DNA of 64,000 nucleotides, from the NCBI GenBank assembly GCA_022059125.1, contig JAEUWY010000002.1:806001-870000 (forward strand), read 5' to 3'. Origin of the DNA: Corynespora cassiicola (taxonomy: Eukaryota > Ascomycota > Dothideomycetes > Pleosporales > Corynesporascaceae). Below, piece by piece: positions 42,717 through 54,351 of the stretch (its first letter is position 1; every line of letters starts with the position of its first letter). Below the pieces are notes generated by a model that was given only the letters and a program-made list of their open reading frames with translations, was not told where the DNA came from and did no database searches. A program made the position numbers and the translations under genes.

Positions 42717-44410
42717 ATGTCGGCCGTCGACCAGCTCAAGCAGCAGAACGCCGCTCTCCAAGGTACGAGATTTCTTCCAAGTTTCGTGTTCCGGACCCTC
42801 GATCCTTTGTTAAGATAAGCGAACTTGGCAAGGGACAGAGGATCGGTGAGGGTTTGGTTTTAGATGGTCCCACTGTATCCACAGCCTTGGTCGTGTATGG
42901 TGGATCAGAGTTGCACAGGAACAAGTGTGCTGAACTAAGCATTGGTCTCCACGAAAACGTCTCGAATTCAGCTACTTTCGTACTTCATAGCTAACATTAC
43001 ATCCAGCGGGCGTAGACAATGTCTCCAAAGTCGCCTCACAAACGGCGAAGAAGCCTGCAGCAGCAGCCTCCAAAACGACACCAGTAAAGAAGGCCACTCC
43101 CACCGCCTCAGCCAGCACGGGAGCCACTCCAGTAAAGAAAGCTCCCGCGAAGCTAAACTCAACGGCAAGTGCCTCTACGCCCGCGGCCACAAAGACTCCC
43201 GTCAAGGCCACGCCAGCGAAGACGCCGATTGGGACCAAGAAGGTCGTGCCCGCTTCCACGTCTAATGCTACTTCGGCGGCTACGCCCGTGAAGAGGGCTC
43301 CGGTATCTGCTGCCAAAACTCCCATCGGGACCAAGAAGGCGGCCCCGGAATCAAGCTCAGCAGCACCTGCGGTCAAGTCCCCTGCCGTAAAGGCGCCTGC
43401 GGTAAAGAAGCCCGCAGCCCCTGCTGTGCAATCTCCAGCCGTGAAGAAGACCACCGCTCCGGCCGTTAAGTCTCCGGCCGTGAAGAAGACGACGGCACCC
43501 GCCGTGCAATCCCCAGCCGTCAAGAAGACTACAGCTCCAGCCGTCCAGCCCCCCACCGCCAAAGCCACCCCCGTCAAGAAAACCCCCGTGAAACCCATCA
43601 ACCCCGACGGCACAAAGCCCACCCCCTCCGCCACCAAAACCTCCTCCCCCGCCGTCCAGCCCGCAAAGAAACCAGGCATGCTCGCCTCGGGCACAAACGC
43701 CGTAACCGGCGCCACAAACCAAGCCGTCGGCCTCACAACCGGAACCCTAAACACCGTCACCGACTCCGCCACCACGGGCGTCAACACGACGCTCAATGGC
43801 GTGACGGGCGTCGCGGGCAAGGGGCTCGACAAGCTGCCCGCCGGCGTGGGCAAGCCGGTCAAGCATGTTACGGATAACGTGGGCAAGACGGCGACGGGGG
43901 CGACGGACAATTTGTACTACACGGCGGGGGCGGCGACGAAGGGGCTGCAGGGGACGGTGAGTAAGACTACTGGGGCGGTGGGGAGGGGGGATGTTAGGGG
44001 GGTGGTGGGCGGGGCGACGAGTGGGGTGGGGAATACCGTGGGAGGGGTGGGCAAGGTGAGTTCTTTTTTTCTCTCCTCTTTTTTTCTTTTTTTAACCCTC
44101 GGGAGGGATTTTTGAAGTTTGGGCTAACGTTTGTGTGCAGGGCCTTGGAAATACGGTTGGTGATGCGGTTGGTGGAGTGGGCAACACGGTCGGTGGACCG
44201 CTTGGGGATGTTGTTGGTGGAGTGGGTAAGGGGGCTGGGGATGCCGTTACGGGGCTTACTGGGGGGCTTGGGGAGGGGGTTGGGAAGTTGGGACGGGGAG
44301 ATATCATTGGGGGGGTTGGAAGTACCTTGGGTGGTGTGCATAAGGGCGTTGGAGGGTTGCTAGGAGGTGTTTTGGGTGGAGTTGGAGGAAAACAGGATGA
44401 GGAGAAGTAA
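42717..44410 (+). CDS. Ala/Lys/Pro- and Gly-rich low-complexity repeat protein, unknown function
   Basis: Exons 42717-42762, 43007-44055 and 44141-44410 encode 454 residues; the 244-nt first intron is the longest proposed in the window. The first 220 residues are Ala/Lys/Pro/Thr-rich, with KTPIGTKK twice and a 13-residue tandem unit AVQSPAVKKTTAP. The middle is Thr/Gly-rich. The last ~150 residues are almost pure Gly/Val/Asn/Thr with GGVGNTVGG-like repeats and alternate glycine with hydrophobic residues. The composition recalls LEA-like or histone-H1-tail-like disordered proteins, but I recognise no domain. No signal peptide is seen. G-richness at the 3' end produces long C-rich antisense frames. 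Confidence 0.68.
43369..43539 (+). repeat. 39-bp tandem coding repeat (13-residue unit)
   Basis: Three near-perfect copies of the unit encoding AVQSPAVKKTTAP occupy 43423-43539, preceded by a degenerate copy from 43369. Copies differ mostly at synonymous positions. Confidence 0.75.
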
Positions 44411-44707
44411 GCCATTGGTTAGCTGATGGGTAGTCAGGCGTGGAGTGAATCTTGCAACGAGGAGGTTTCGAGATTGGTACTATAACTTTCTCAGGATTTG
44501 GTCGGTGTTTTACGCTTAATGATCTATGGGGAAAAACGTTTCTACTTTTGTATACACCATGATCCTCCTTCCCTATAACCGTCGATTGAAAATGAACTCC
44601 CTGTTGCACTTCCTCCTAAATGCCCCCAATCCACTCATTCTCTCTCTAAGTCTCGGTTTTCCCCACAGCTTAGGCTGCCTTGACAGCGCCCTCGACAATT
44701 TTTCAAC

Positions 44708-45943
44708 TCAGTCCTCCCCAGGACCCTCCACCCCAAAACTAGCGGCCAAATTACACTGCCTAAACACCCTCACCTCGTCCTCCAAAAAACTACCCGTGAC
44801 CGAATGCAACACTCCCCGATTATGAAAAACAGCTAAATCGCCCTCCTCCCAATCCACAGCATAAACCAGCTCAGGAGCAATCCCCGGCCTCTGCAGCCTA
44901 TACACAGTATCCCTCACCTCCTCGAGATCCGTAATGACACTCCCGTCCGCAAGATGCAGCGCCTGGATAGCGCTAGGATGAATCTGCAGCGCCAACCTCC
45001 CCGTCTCGGGATTCTTCCAACACATGGGCAAAACCTTGACCTTGTCCTCCTCCACCGGCGGCAACTGCTCGGCCTCCAACTCCCTCCCCTCTGAAAACAG
45101 GCCCAACCCATCTGGCCGCGACCTCGCCCCAGACATCCAAACGTACGGATGAGCCGCATACCGCACCTTTGTGCCCCGCACAAACTCCTTGTCCGCCGCG
45201 CTCAGGAGGTCGTACATGCGCTCCGAGCTCACAAACGCCGTCGCGCCGCGCGCGACCTTGAGCTCGTCGCCGCTCCCATCGTCGTAGCGCAGAGTCTGGG
45301 TCTCGGACCTGGGCACGCGGACGGCCATGAGGGTGGTTACGATGGGGGGGTCCAGCGCGTAGAGGGCGGCGTCAATGTGCCAGCGGTAGAAGCGGGTGAA
45401 GTCGCGGTCCTGGGCGTCGGGGATGGCGTCGCGGTGGAAGGTGCGGTGGTGTGGGTGGCGCAGGCGGATGTTTTCGAGGCCTTCGAAGGAGGCGACGGGG
45501 CCGTTGCCGATGACTTGGACTTGGGGTTGGTGGGGGATGGTTTTTAGATCTGGGTGCAGGATGGAGCGCTTGGTGTCGAGGGTTTTGCCGTGGCCGTACG
45601 AGGTGGAGGACGGGTCGAAGAGGCGAGTGAGCTCGTATTGGGCTTTTGGGCTGAGGGATTGTTGGTTCTTGAAGAGGAGGAGGTGGTGGGTGAAGAGGGC
45701 GGTGCGGATGGTGGAAAAGTCCGATGCTGGGATGGAGTTAGTATCTTGGAATTGGAGAAGGGATCTGAGGGGCGTACGCGTGATATTTTCGAGGTCTGCT
45801 CCCCGGATTTCGGCGCCAAAGTCGATCTTTGAGCCCTCTGGAGGGGCGAGCTTGTGCACTGTGATGGGGTTTTCTGTTGAGTGAGGCATTGTGAACAGCC
45901 TTGGGTGATATTTTTCAGTTGATGGTATTTGTGATTTTGCCAA
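44708..45943 (-). CDS. xanA: Fe(II)/2-oxoglutarate dioxygenase, XanA-like (TauD superfamily)
   Basis: One exon, 411 residues from the first ATG; Met19 (MPHSTENPITVHKL, at 45889) is an equally likely start. Fungal XanA hydroxylates xanthine to urate using 2-oxoglutarate, replacing xanthine dehydrogenase. The metal ligands are His189 and Asp191 (FYRWHIDAALY) and a distal His374 (VFHNRGVLHSV). The surrounding RYDDGSGDEL, TKVRYAAHPYVWM and WKNPETGRLALQIHP segments recall XanA more than generic TauD proteins. There is no peroxisomal or secretory signal, so it is probably cytosolic. The specific substrate assignment rests on memory of the family and is less sure than the superfamily. Confidence 0.8.
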   Translation of the reverse strand: MAKSQIPSTEKYHPRLFTMPHSTENPITVHKLAPPEGSKIDFGAEIRGADLENITRTPLRSLLQFQDTNSIPASDFSTIRTALFTHHLLLFKNQQSLSPKAQYELTRLFDPSSTSYGHGKTLDTKRSILHPDLKTIPHQPQVQVIGNGPVASFEGLENIRLRHPHHRTFHRDAIPDAQDRDFTRFYRWHIDAALYALDPPIVTTLMAVRVPRSETQTLRYDDGSGDELKVARGATAFVSSERMYDLLSAADKEFVRGTKVRYAAHPYVWMSGARSRPDGLGLFSEGRELEAEQLPPVEEDKVKVLPMCWKNPETGRLALQIHPSAIQALHLADGSVITDLEEVRDTVYRLQRPGIAPELVYAVDWEEGDLAVFHNRGVLHSVTGSFLEDEVRVFRQCNLAASFGVEGPGED

Positions 45944-47416
45944 AGTCCGAATTCAAATTTTGATCAGTTAATTGTTCAAAACTCAAGTCTCTTTTCAATC
46001 ATTGCCCATTAGTGCGCGCATTGCGTATGATTTATATGGGCGTTGTACGTCTACAGCCCGCACAAGGGAGATGGCCGCAATCGATAAGATCGGAGGTGGC
46101 CGAACGGCCAGAACCCGCAATGGCCGCTCGCGGGCGAAACCAATCACAACGCGACAGTAGTCGAGCCTGGAGAACTCCGGAGATAGCATGTATACATCGC
46201 ATTGCGTGCTCGGCGAGCGGCGTCAACGGCGACGTTTCGCAGATTGCCGATGAGCCCTTATTTGTGGGTGGGGACTTTGGAAGTCCGCTTGTGCAAGCAT
46301 ATGCACGCGTAATTACTAACACATTGATAAGTGGCTGATAGAGGATCATACTAGCACTGCAGCGCAGAGAAATAGTGTTGAATCTGTTTTGAATTCGACA
46401 GAGGTCTTCAGTAGTTTACCACGTGTGCCATTGTTATGTGCTTCTCTGGAGATAATTGGAGTAATAATTGTAGGATAGACTACATGGTTGGAGAGCCTAT
46501 CAACATCAATATTTGCTCCTAAAATTCTATGAAGATGATGGATGCTCCCTTAACAAAATAAAACTGGCGGTGTCTATATACGTTATAGAGGATCTTAAGA
46601 AAGTTTTGAGCTAATGAAATGTTTCAATTTCATACAAAGACTGAATAGCACATTTGTGTTGTAAGGTGAATGGATCTAACTAGGGTAGAATTTTATTCTT
46701 AAAATGCCAGTGTTTATACAGGACAGCAATTAATATCCGCCTTAATACATGAAAAAGACCTGTTATTCTTAGAAGTCGCACATATGAGAAGAGTACAACC
46801 AGGAAAGGAGATGAGCATGTTGTAGTGACTCTGAAGTAGCTAGGCTAGAACCATTCCATAAAACAGATGTGATTTAGAATCTTGGAACACCGAATTCATC
46901 CCTCAAGTAGTGTATTTCAGAGGCCGTGAGCATATATGTTCCCTACCAATCTGGACATAATGTAGAGCTTTAAACAACCTTTGAACATTCCCATTCTCTT
47001 CAGTATGCAACCATACGTAAAAAAGACGATTATAAGCGGTAGACAAGCTTGTTATAACCATTGGCACTCATGGGTACAACAAATAAGTTCCGTAAAAACA
47101 AGATTCAAGGTATGTTGCCCTCGATAAGAGTCAAAAAATGTATATAATACCAAGATATCGGATGTATAGCCGCTTTGGGCAAGTGTGGCACGTGAGAGCG
47201 CGAAGGTCTTGGCGTGTCGGCTGCAGCCTGATCGCGATGTCATCCACCGTTTATCCAAAGTGCTTTGAGCCACGAACTGGTCGCCGTCACCGTGCTCGCT
47301 TTTCCCGCAATCAAATCGGACGCTCTTAAACGCCACGCCTGCACATTTTGTCGCATGGCTAGCCCACGATCTCCAACGTCATAACGACACGACCACCGAA
47401 TGCCTCGACTTCGAAC
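45944..47416. other. Gene-free, partly AT-rich interval
   Basis: 1,473 bp between divergent genes. The part at about 46330-47150 is noticeably richer in A and T than its surroundings and has stop codons in all frames, which suggests a decayed or point-mutated element. No terminal repeats or transposase remnant were recognised. Confidence 0.45.
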
Positions 47417-49899
47417 ATGTGGTTTCTAGAACACGAAGTCCTCTTTGGGGGAAAGCGCGTCTGGCTACGCCCGGGATCTCAGCTTCTATATGGGCGCACC
47501 AAGTCATCCAGCAAAGATGCTGCGAGTGAGGGAAAACAGGTCTTCATCGACAACAAGAATGTCTCGCGGAAGCACATGATGATCAAGGTGCACGAGGTTG
47601 CGCCGGGGGATGGCGTGCGTACATATCACATGCCCCAGAAACACATTGCTGACTTCTCACAGAACAGACTCCACTCTCGCTCACAGGTCGAGATTACGGA
47701 TCTAAGCTGCCGACAAGGCACTACCATCGACGGCAAAACAATGAAAAGTAGCAAAGGAGGCGATGGGACGATAATCTATGAGAAAACAATTCTTTCAGGG
47801 ACGGAGCATACAATTCAACTGTCTCAAAGTTACCCTGCCTTCAGGTATGAATTAGGACAAACGGTGCTCTCGATACCAATGCTAAGACAACCTGCAGGAT
47901 TACATGGCAGCCTGTAGTCATCACATACGCTTCGAATAAGGAATTCATGGATCTCAGCCCGCAATTGCACTCACTTGACATCAAAACCGTCGATGAATTT
48001 GTCTACGATAAAACCACACACGTAGCTTCCGAAAAGAGAAATTTACCAAAAGTCCTTCAAGGTCTCGTCTCCGCAACGCCCATTGTATCAAGAGCATTCC
48101 TCGATGCCTTGGTTCGTGTGGGGTCACTAAATATCGATCAATCTGGAGAATATGTGCCTTCTCAGCTTGAAGAAGATTTTGAAACGTGGTGGCCCAAGGA
48201 GAAAGAATACATACCGCCTGCGGGCGCAGAGCCAGTCCCACGACCCGAACAAGCGCTAGAGCCTGATGCCTCTAGGTCCGAGGTATTTTCAGGCCTAACT
48301 TTTATATTTCTCAACGATAAACAATGCAAAGGCTTGCAAGACCCAATCGGTGGCGGAGGAGGGAAGGTATTGTTTTTCAATGTCCAACCGGGCAGCACAA
48401 CTGTGGAAGAATACGTCGATTACGTTATGAAGGCTGCCGGCCGGAAGAAGCGGAGCAATACAAATAGTGGGAGACTGCCGGTCATCACAGTTCATGCTTC
48501 GAAATGGCAAAAAGGAACGGAAGAATGGGCTGCTGACTTCATGACGAGAGTGGATCGCACGTTAGACCAGCGATCTATTCTACAAAATGAGTTTCTAGAT
48601 GTCATCGTTACCAAGGACACGTCCTCCTTGATGCAGCCACCACTGGACACCCTAGAGGTCGAGTCCAGTGTACCAGTACCTGCAGCAGGAGAGGGCTCCA
48701 TGCATGGCCCATCACCAGCGACTGCATCAAGAGCTGCGTCGCAATCACAAGAACCAACCCCAGGACCAAGCCAGGAGCCAGCAAAGACCATCCCGCGAAA
48801 GCGCACTTTTCGTCGTGCAGGGACGACTAGCCGATTTACTGGATTTGATGACTATGAACCTCCTTCAAAGACCCGTAAAATCGAGGAAGAGCCAGCGCCT
48901 ATGGAGGATATCCAGGAATCTGCCCCAATTGAAACAGCTGGCACCACAGCCAACCAAGCTAAGCTATTGCCTGTTCGGGAGAGTACAGAAGTAACAAATC
49001 GGTCTGAGGATGCGCCACCACCTGCCAGTAATACGCGACGCCGAGTAACTCGTGCTACATCGGCATCTGTGGAGCCGGAAACACGGGTTTCCCGTCAACC
49101 AAAGAGCAAAACTGCGGCGATACTAGAGCAAGCGCAAAAGGTGAAGAAGCCTACCAAGGAGATCAATGTGCTAGAGCACACACGCCAGCGAGTGAAGGAA
49201 GAAGATGACAGGCGCAAAGCAGACGAAGAAAACCTGCGCGAGGCACTTGAAGGTTTCGACATGTCTGAAATGAAGAACCTTTTCCAAGTCCAGGAAATAG
49301 ATATCAAACCACGCGAGAAGGCCGGTCACAGCACTGAACACAATGATCGCTGGAATGACGAGTGGAACGGCCGAAAGAACTTTAAGAAGTTTAGACGCCG
49401 AGGCACGGAGAGGGGGCCTCGACCCAATAAGGTACTCGTCACTTTGGAGCAAGCTTCACAAAAGAAGGGCTTTGATACCAACGATACCTTCCTCACGGAC
49501 GAGGTCGAGCCTACAAGAACCAACGAGGATGAACGTCGACTGAAGCGTAGGATGGGTCCAGTCGAGGTCGACTCGTCGGATAATGAATCTGGGTTTGCCA
49601 GACCGAAACGGACGCGGGCGACAGAGTCCATCGTCGTTGAAGACAGCGATGGCAATGGCGCGGACGCGTCCCCAGCCGCGAGCTCAGCGACGCGTAGGAA
49701 CGTGAGCAGCGGGCGGACACAACGAGTGCTGGAAACGCAGCTCGGGGAGTCGCAAGCGCCTATCCAGAGCAGTGCAAGGAAGAGAGGCCCGGCTACAGTG
49801 GCAGCCGGTCAGCCAGCCTCGAAGCGGAGCCGGGCCGCTCGTAGAGAAGAAGATAGCGACGAAGAAGAAACTGGGTTCAGGTTTCGGCGACGGGGCTGA
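47417..49899 (+). CDS. NBS1: Nbs1/nibrin-like subunit of the Mre11-Rad50-Nbs1 DNA repair complex
   Basis: Exons 47417-47844 and 47898-49899 encode 809 residues. It acts in the nucleus at double-strand breaks. The N-terminal FHA domain (about 1-115) shows the phosphothreonine-binding pattern GRTKSS, NVSRKHMMI and LSCRQGTTIDG. The join yields AFRITWQPVVITYAS and leads into BRCT-like repeats (about 150-400). A long disordered linker follows, then an Mre11-binding-like segment near the C-terminus (WNGRKNFKKFRRRG) and a final GFRFRRRG. This layout and size fit filamentous-fungal Nbs1 (ScaA in Aspergillus). Confidence 0.9.
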
Positions 49900-50193
49900 C
49901 GAGCTACAGGCGGTATGAATAGTCACCTAGAATCTGGAGGGACCAAAGGGTCTTTGATATGAAACGGATGCATTCAACTAGTTCTTAATCTGACGCCCCA
50001 ACGCCTGCCTGCTGGTTGAGTAGAGAAACATGTCCTGCTGTGACCCATGACCTCACCGCTTATAGACATCTGCCAGGCAACATTCGTATTGTACGGCATC
50101 GTCCCGTCCCGTCTGGTCTGGGCACGGCATTCTGCATTCTGCATATTTGCTTGCTTCCTTGGTTGCTTCCTTTGTCCGGCACGGGCGATCCGG

Positions 50194-50762
50194 TCAACGC
50201 CTCCGCTCAAAATACGACGAGGAGCCGAAGACGGCAACGCTCTGGTCCATTGTCCATTCTCCGACCCAGAGGTAGTTGTCGATCCACTTCTTGAGGCCCG
50301 GAGTCTCAGTAAAGTTCTCTGATTTCACACTGGGACTATCCGATCCCCGGGCGGGGAGCGGGGAAATGTTAGCGCCATGTTTTATGTTTCACGCGGGGAG
50401 GCGGGAAAGAGCAATAGTGAGGGCGGGAGTGTGTGAGGTTGTTTCTTCCACGGCCGGGGGGTGAATGGGGCAGGGAGGTGTTTTCGGCGGAGGCGGGTGG
50501 GATATTCGCGCGTGGGGGGAGAGGGACCTACGTGAGGCCGGTGGAGCGACGAACGCCGGCGAGGAAGGCGGACACTGGGCAGGGTCAGCGCGAGGGGGGA
50601 AGGTGAGGCGGAAGGGGTGTGGACGCACATAGCACCGCGTCGAAGGCATAGTGGGCGAACTTGCCGAGCTGCAGGACGTGTGAGCTACCTCGTGGGCCTG
50701 CGGGCATTGGGTACCTGGCGCGCAAGCGCGCGAGATGGACTGCTGGGATTACGTACGACCAT
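50194..50762 (-). CDS. DUF1748 family small protein (four exons, six-base first coding exon)
   Basis: No single open frame shows this gene. Minus-strand exons 50762-50757, 50668-50629, 50574-50532 and 50335-50194 join to 76 residues, the usual DUF1748 length. The first coding exon is only ATG GTC before a GTACGT donor. Joined segments read LGKFAHYAFDAVLLSAFLAG, VRRSTGLTPSVKSENF and WIDNYLWVGEWTMDQ, ending in SVAVFGSSSYFERRR; that C-terminus is the hallmark of the family. Branch-like GCTAAC precedes the last acceptor. DUF1748 proteins are tiny, conserved in fungi and of unknown biochemical role. The gene is convergent with NBS1. Confidence 0.87.
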
Positions 50763-51814
50763 GTTGGGCGAGCAGAGGGCGGGAGGGACAAAAATAGAGG
50801 TCAGGAGAGCTTCACGACGGGGTCAGGATGGGGCTCTGGGACGGGCGGACGGGCGCTCAGGCTGTGGGATGTTTGAGGGTGCTGCTCGTCGGAGGGAGGT
50901 CAGGCAAGGCATGAGCGAGGTGGTGTGGCTGGTGCGCCGGGGCGGGTTAGTCATGCACGTGAAGACCCTCTTTGCGGCCCTCCTGCCCGTGGGTGCGCGC
51001 AGGCGGTCCAGGGCTCACATCCTCGGTGCCAGCAGCACGGCGATGCGGATGCGGGCAATGTAGGGTTGGGCTGGATCTACGGACCCTGCTGTCGATATAA
51101 AAGGGCCCCCGTCTCCTGATGCCGTCGCCTGGCCGCCCGCGCGTGTCCTGATCATCTTTGCCAGGCGGCCCACGGCCCACAGCCCACAGCCCGCAGCCCT
51201 CTCCCCCCCCCCGCGCGACCGCTCGCATGGCCGCGGACGTATCCAGGTGATGCGTGCACCCGGCCGAACAAGCTGAAAATTTTCCACATTTCCACATGGA
51301 ATTTGCAACAGACTGCTGGGGCGGGCAGCCGCCTGGGCTTATCGGCGACGGCCTAGGGCACACTTGGCTGCGGTGATGTAACGCGTGGGAGGCAGGCCAG
51401 ACGAGCAGAAGCAATGCGTGCACCATCTTGAGAGACAGCAGCTGGGCAGGCCCGAGTCCTGGCAGCAGAGCACGGCGGCATGGCAGCTCTGGCCGCACAT
51501 AAAACGGGCGCTGCTCGACGTACGGCTGGGGCCTATCACTCCCTCGCCTATCCGCACGCCGCCCTGGTCTGGTCTCTGCGTCTCAGCGACCCTCCCCGCC
51601 GGCGACCCCACGTAGTCCGTAGCTTCGCTTCCCGACTCTCCTACCTCAACAACAGCCTGGCGCCCTAAAATTTAGCCCGCTCTCCTGCAGCTTGCTGAAT
51701 CTTAGCTCTCAACACGGCGCCGTGACAAAACCCCTCGTCCCCCCCTCGAGCTCCTGCTCCGCGCACTCCTTCCACCCCGACCGACCTCATTCTCACCAGA
51801 CCTGCCCCGCCACC
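50763..51814. promoter_or_regulatory. Divergent region upstream of pyruvate kinase
   Basis: 1,052 bp. It includes TATAAAAG at 51096-51103 (far upstream of the ATG, so perhaps not the core promoter), a heptamer repeat at 51167-51201 and C-rich tracts. The last 150 bp are strongly pyrimidine-rich, as expected for a highly expressed glycolytic gene. Confidence 0.4.
51167..51201. repeat. Five tandem RGCCCAC-type heptamers
   Basis: The units GGCCCAC, GGCCCAC, AGCCCAC, AGCCCGC and AGCCCTC follow each other without gaps, then run into a poly-C stretch. Confidence 0.6.
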
Positions 51815-53655
51815 ATGGCCAACGCCCTCGTAAGTCGCCGCATAAATACCCACCGCCCTGCCGCCCCCTCCAGCACCACCTCATCACTGACAATGTCTCA
51901 CCCGCAGGACCACCTCAACGCCGGCCGCACTCGTGTCGAATGGCTCAGCCAGCTTAATACCGAGTACACCCCCGCGAAGGAATACCGCCGCACCTCCATC
52001 ATTGGTACAATTGGCCCCAAGACCAACTCGGCGGAGAAGATCAACCAGCTGCGCAAGGTCGGCCTCAATGTCGTCCGCATGAACTTCTCCCACGGCTCCT
52101 ACGAGTACCACCAGTCCGTCATTGACAATGCGCGCGAGGCCGAGAAGACGCAGCCCGGCAGGCCGCTCGCCATTGCTCTCGACACAAAGGGCCCCGAGAT
52201 CCGCACCGGTAACACGGTCAACGATGAGGACCTGCCCATCAGCGCCGGTGACATTATCAACATCACCACCGACGAGGCCTATGCCACCAAGAGCGACAAC
52301 AAGAACATGTGAGTCCCAGCTGCCAGCTGCCCCCTAACCCTCCGAACCTTCCGAGTGTGCTGACGTGGGATGCCCAGGTATGTCGACTACAAGAACATCA
52401 CCAAGGTGATCCAGGCCGGCCGCACCATCTATGTCGACGACGGAGTCCTCTCCTTCGAGGTTCTCGAGGTTGTCGACGACCAGAACCTCAAGTGCAAGTG
52501 TGTCAACAATGGCAAGATCTCGTCCAGGAAGGGTGTCAACCTTCCCAAGACCGACGTCGACCTTCCTCCGCTCTCTGAGAAGGACAAGGCCGATCTTCGC
52601 TTCGGTGTGAAGAACAAGGTCGACATGATCTTTGCTTCCTTCATCCGCCACGGCAGCGACATCACTGCCATCCGTGAGGTCCTCGGCGAGGACGGCAAGG
52701 ACATCCAGATCATTGCCAAGATTGAGAACCAGCAGGGTGTGAACAACTTCGACGAGATCCTCAAGGAGACCGACGGTGTCATGGTTGCCCGTGGTGATCT
52801 CGGTATCGAGATTCCCCCTAGCCAGGTCTTCATTGCCCAGAAGATGATGATCACCAAGTGCAACATTGCTGGCAAGCCCGTCATTTGTGCCACCCAGATG
52901 CTCGAGTCCATGACCTACAACCCCCGTCCCACCCGTGCTGAGGTCAGCGACGTTGGCAACGCCGTCTTGGACGGTGCCGACTGCGTCATGTTGTCGGGTG
53001 AGACTGCAAAGGGTAACTACCCGATCGAGGCCGTTACCATGATGCACGAGACGTGCTTGTTGGCTGAGGTCGCCATTCCCTACGTCAGCGCTTTTGACGA
53101 ATTGAGGCGATTGGCACCTGTGCCATGCCCTACCACCGAGACCTGCGCCATGGCTGCTGTCAGCGCCAGTTTGGAGCAGAATGCCGGTGCCATCTTGGTG
53201 CTCACCACCAGGTGAGTTCTTCCCATTGACCCTCGCCAAAGCGGTTTACAAAACTAACCCAACGCGCAGTGGAACCACCGCCCGCCTTGTCTCCAAATAC
53301 AGGCCCGTCTGCCCCATCATCATGGTGTCTCGTAATGCCATGGCCTCGCGCGTAAGTTTTGTACCCCGCAACTAAAAAAAAAGCTCTCGCTAATTTTTTG
53401 CAGTACTCGCACTTGTACCGCGGCGTGTACCCCTTCTACTTCCCCGAGGCCAAACCCGACTTCAACAAGGCACCTTGGCAGGAGGACGTTGACCGTCGTC
53501 TTAAGTGGGGTATCATGAATGCCATCAAGCTCGGCGTTCTCAACAAGGGCGACCCTGTGGTCTGCGTGCAGGGATGGCGCGGCGGAATGGGCCACACGAA
53601 CACGCTCCGCATTGTGCCCGCGACCGAAGATCTTGGGTTGGACCAGGATGCTTGA
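51815..53655 (+). CDS. PYK1: Pyruvate kinase
   Basis: Exons 51815-51829, 51908-52308, 52378-53211, 53270-53351 and 53404-53655 encode 527 residues. It converts phosphoenolpyruvate and ADP to pyruvate and ATP in the cytosol. The first exon holds only five codons (MANAL), matched to [13 protein letters not shown]. Family signatures are clear: [48 protein letters not shown] (the PROSITE-type lysine/glutamate site), [46 protein letters not shown] and the C-terminal allosteric domain with [20 protein letters not shown] sequence spanning an intron. Codon use is strongly biased to C-ending codons. Confidence 0.97.
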
Positions 53656-54086
53656 ATGCCTATGCCAGAATTCGACTAATGTAACGAACAGCGAATTTTT
53701 TTCACGCAGCCAGTAGGAACTGTAGCTACATTTCGTCCGACCGTCTTTCGACACGCGTGGGACATGGGAAGGGACGGCGGGTTGGGGGCGTACTGGTTGC
53801 AAAATTGTCTATGATAGAACGGCCTTAGGCACATCGAATGACATACGCGAGGCGGCTTCCGAGCCTCCCAGCAAATTCTAATTCTTGGAACGTACATGGA
53901 GTGAGAGCGACTAATGCTTGCACGGTGCCTCCGGAGGTCGGAACGTCGAATTAAGCATCATCCACTTACACACGGAAAGGGAAGTCACGGCCGGTAAGGC
54001 TCGCCAAGCCCGGGAATACTTGGCGCCCGGACCGCTACAAAGACGAGCTAGGTGGAAGGACAAGTACTGCCCTCCACACCGCCATC
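53656..54086. other. Intergenic region between pyruvate kinase and CET1
   Basis: 431 bp. It holds the 3' UTR of pyruvate kinase and the promoter of CET1. A short palindrome CCTCCGGAGG occurs near 53928. Confidence 0.35.
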
Positions 54087-54319
54087 ATGGATATCGCCGC
54101 GCTCGTGAATCCGGTGTCAGAAGCACCGCCGCGTCGCTCCTCTTCCAATCCCCACCTCCTATCCGCCGCCAGTCCCGCGTCCTCCGCCTCCAAGCTCCCG
54201 ACCCCCCCCTTGTACACACACAAACCAATGCAGCACAAACGCAAGCGACACGATCCCAAGCCCATTTGGGCGCTCCGGGAGGGCGAGCCTCTTGAGCCAC
54301 ACCACGAGCTGCTCATCCA

Positions 54320-54351
<32 letters not shown>

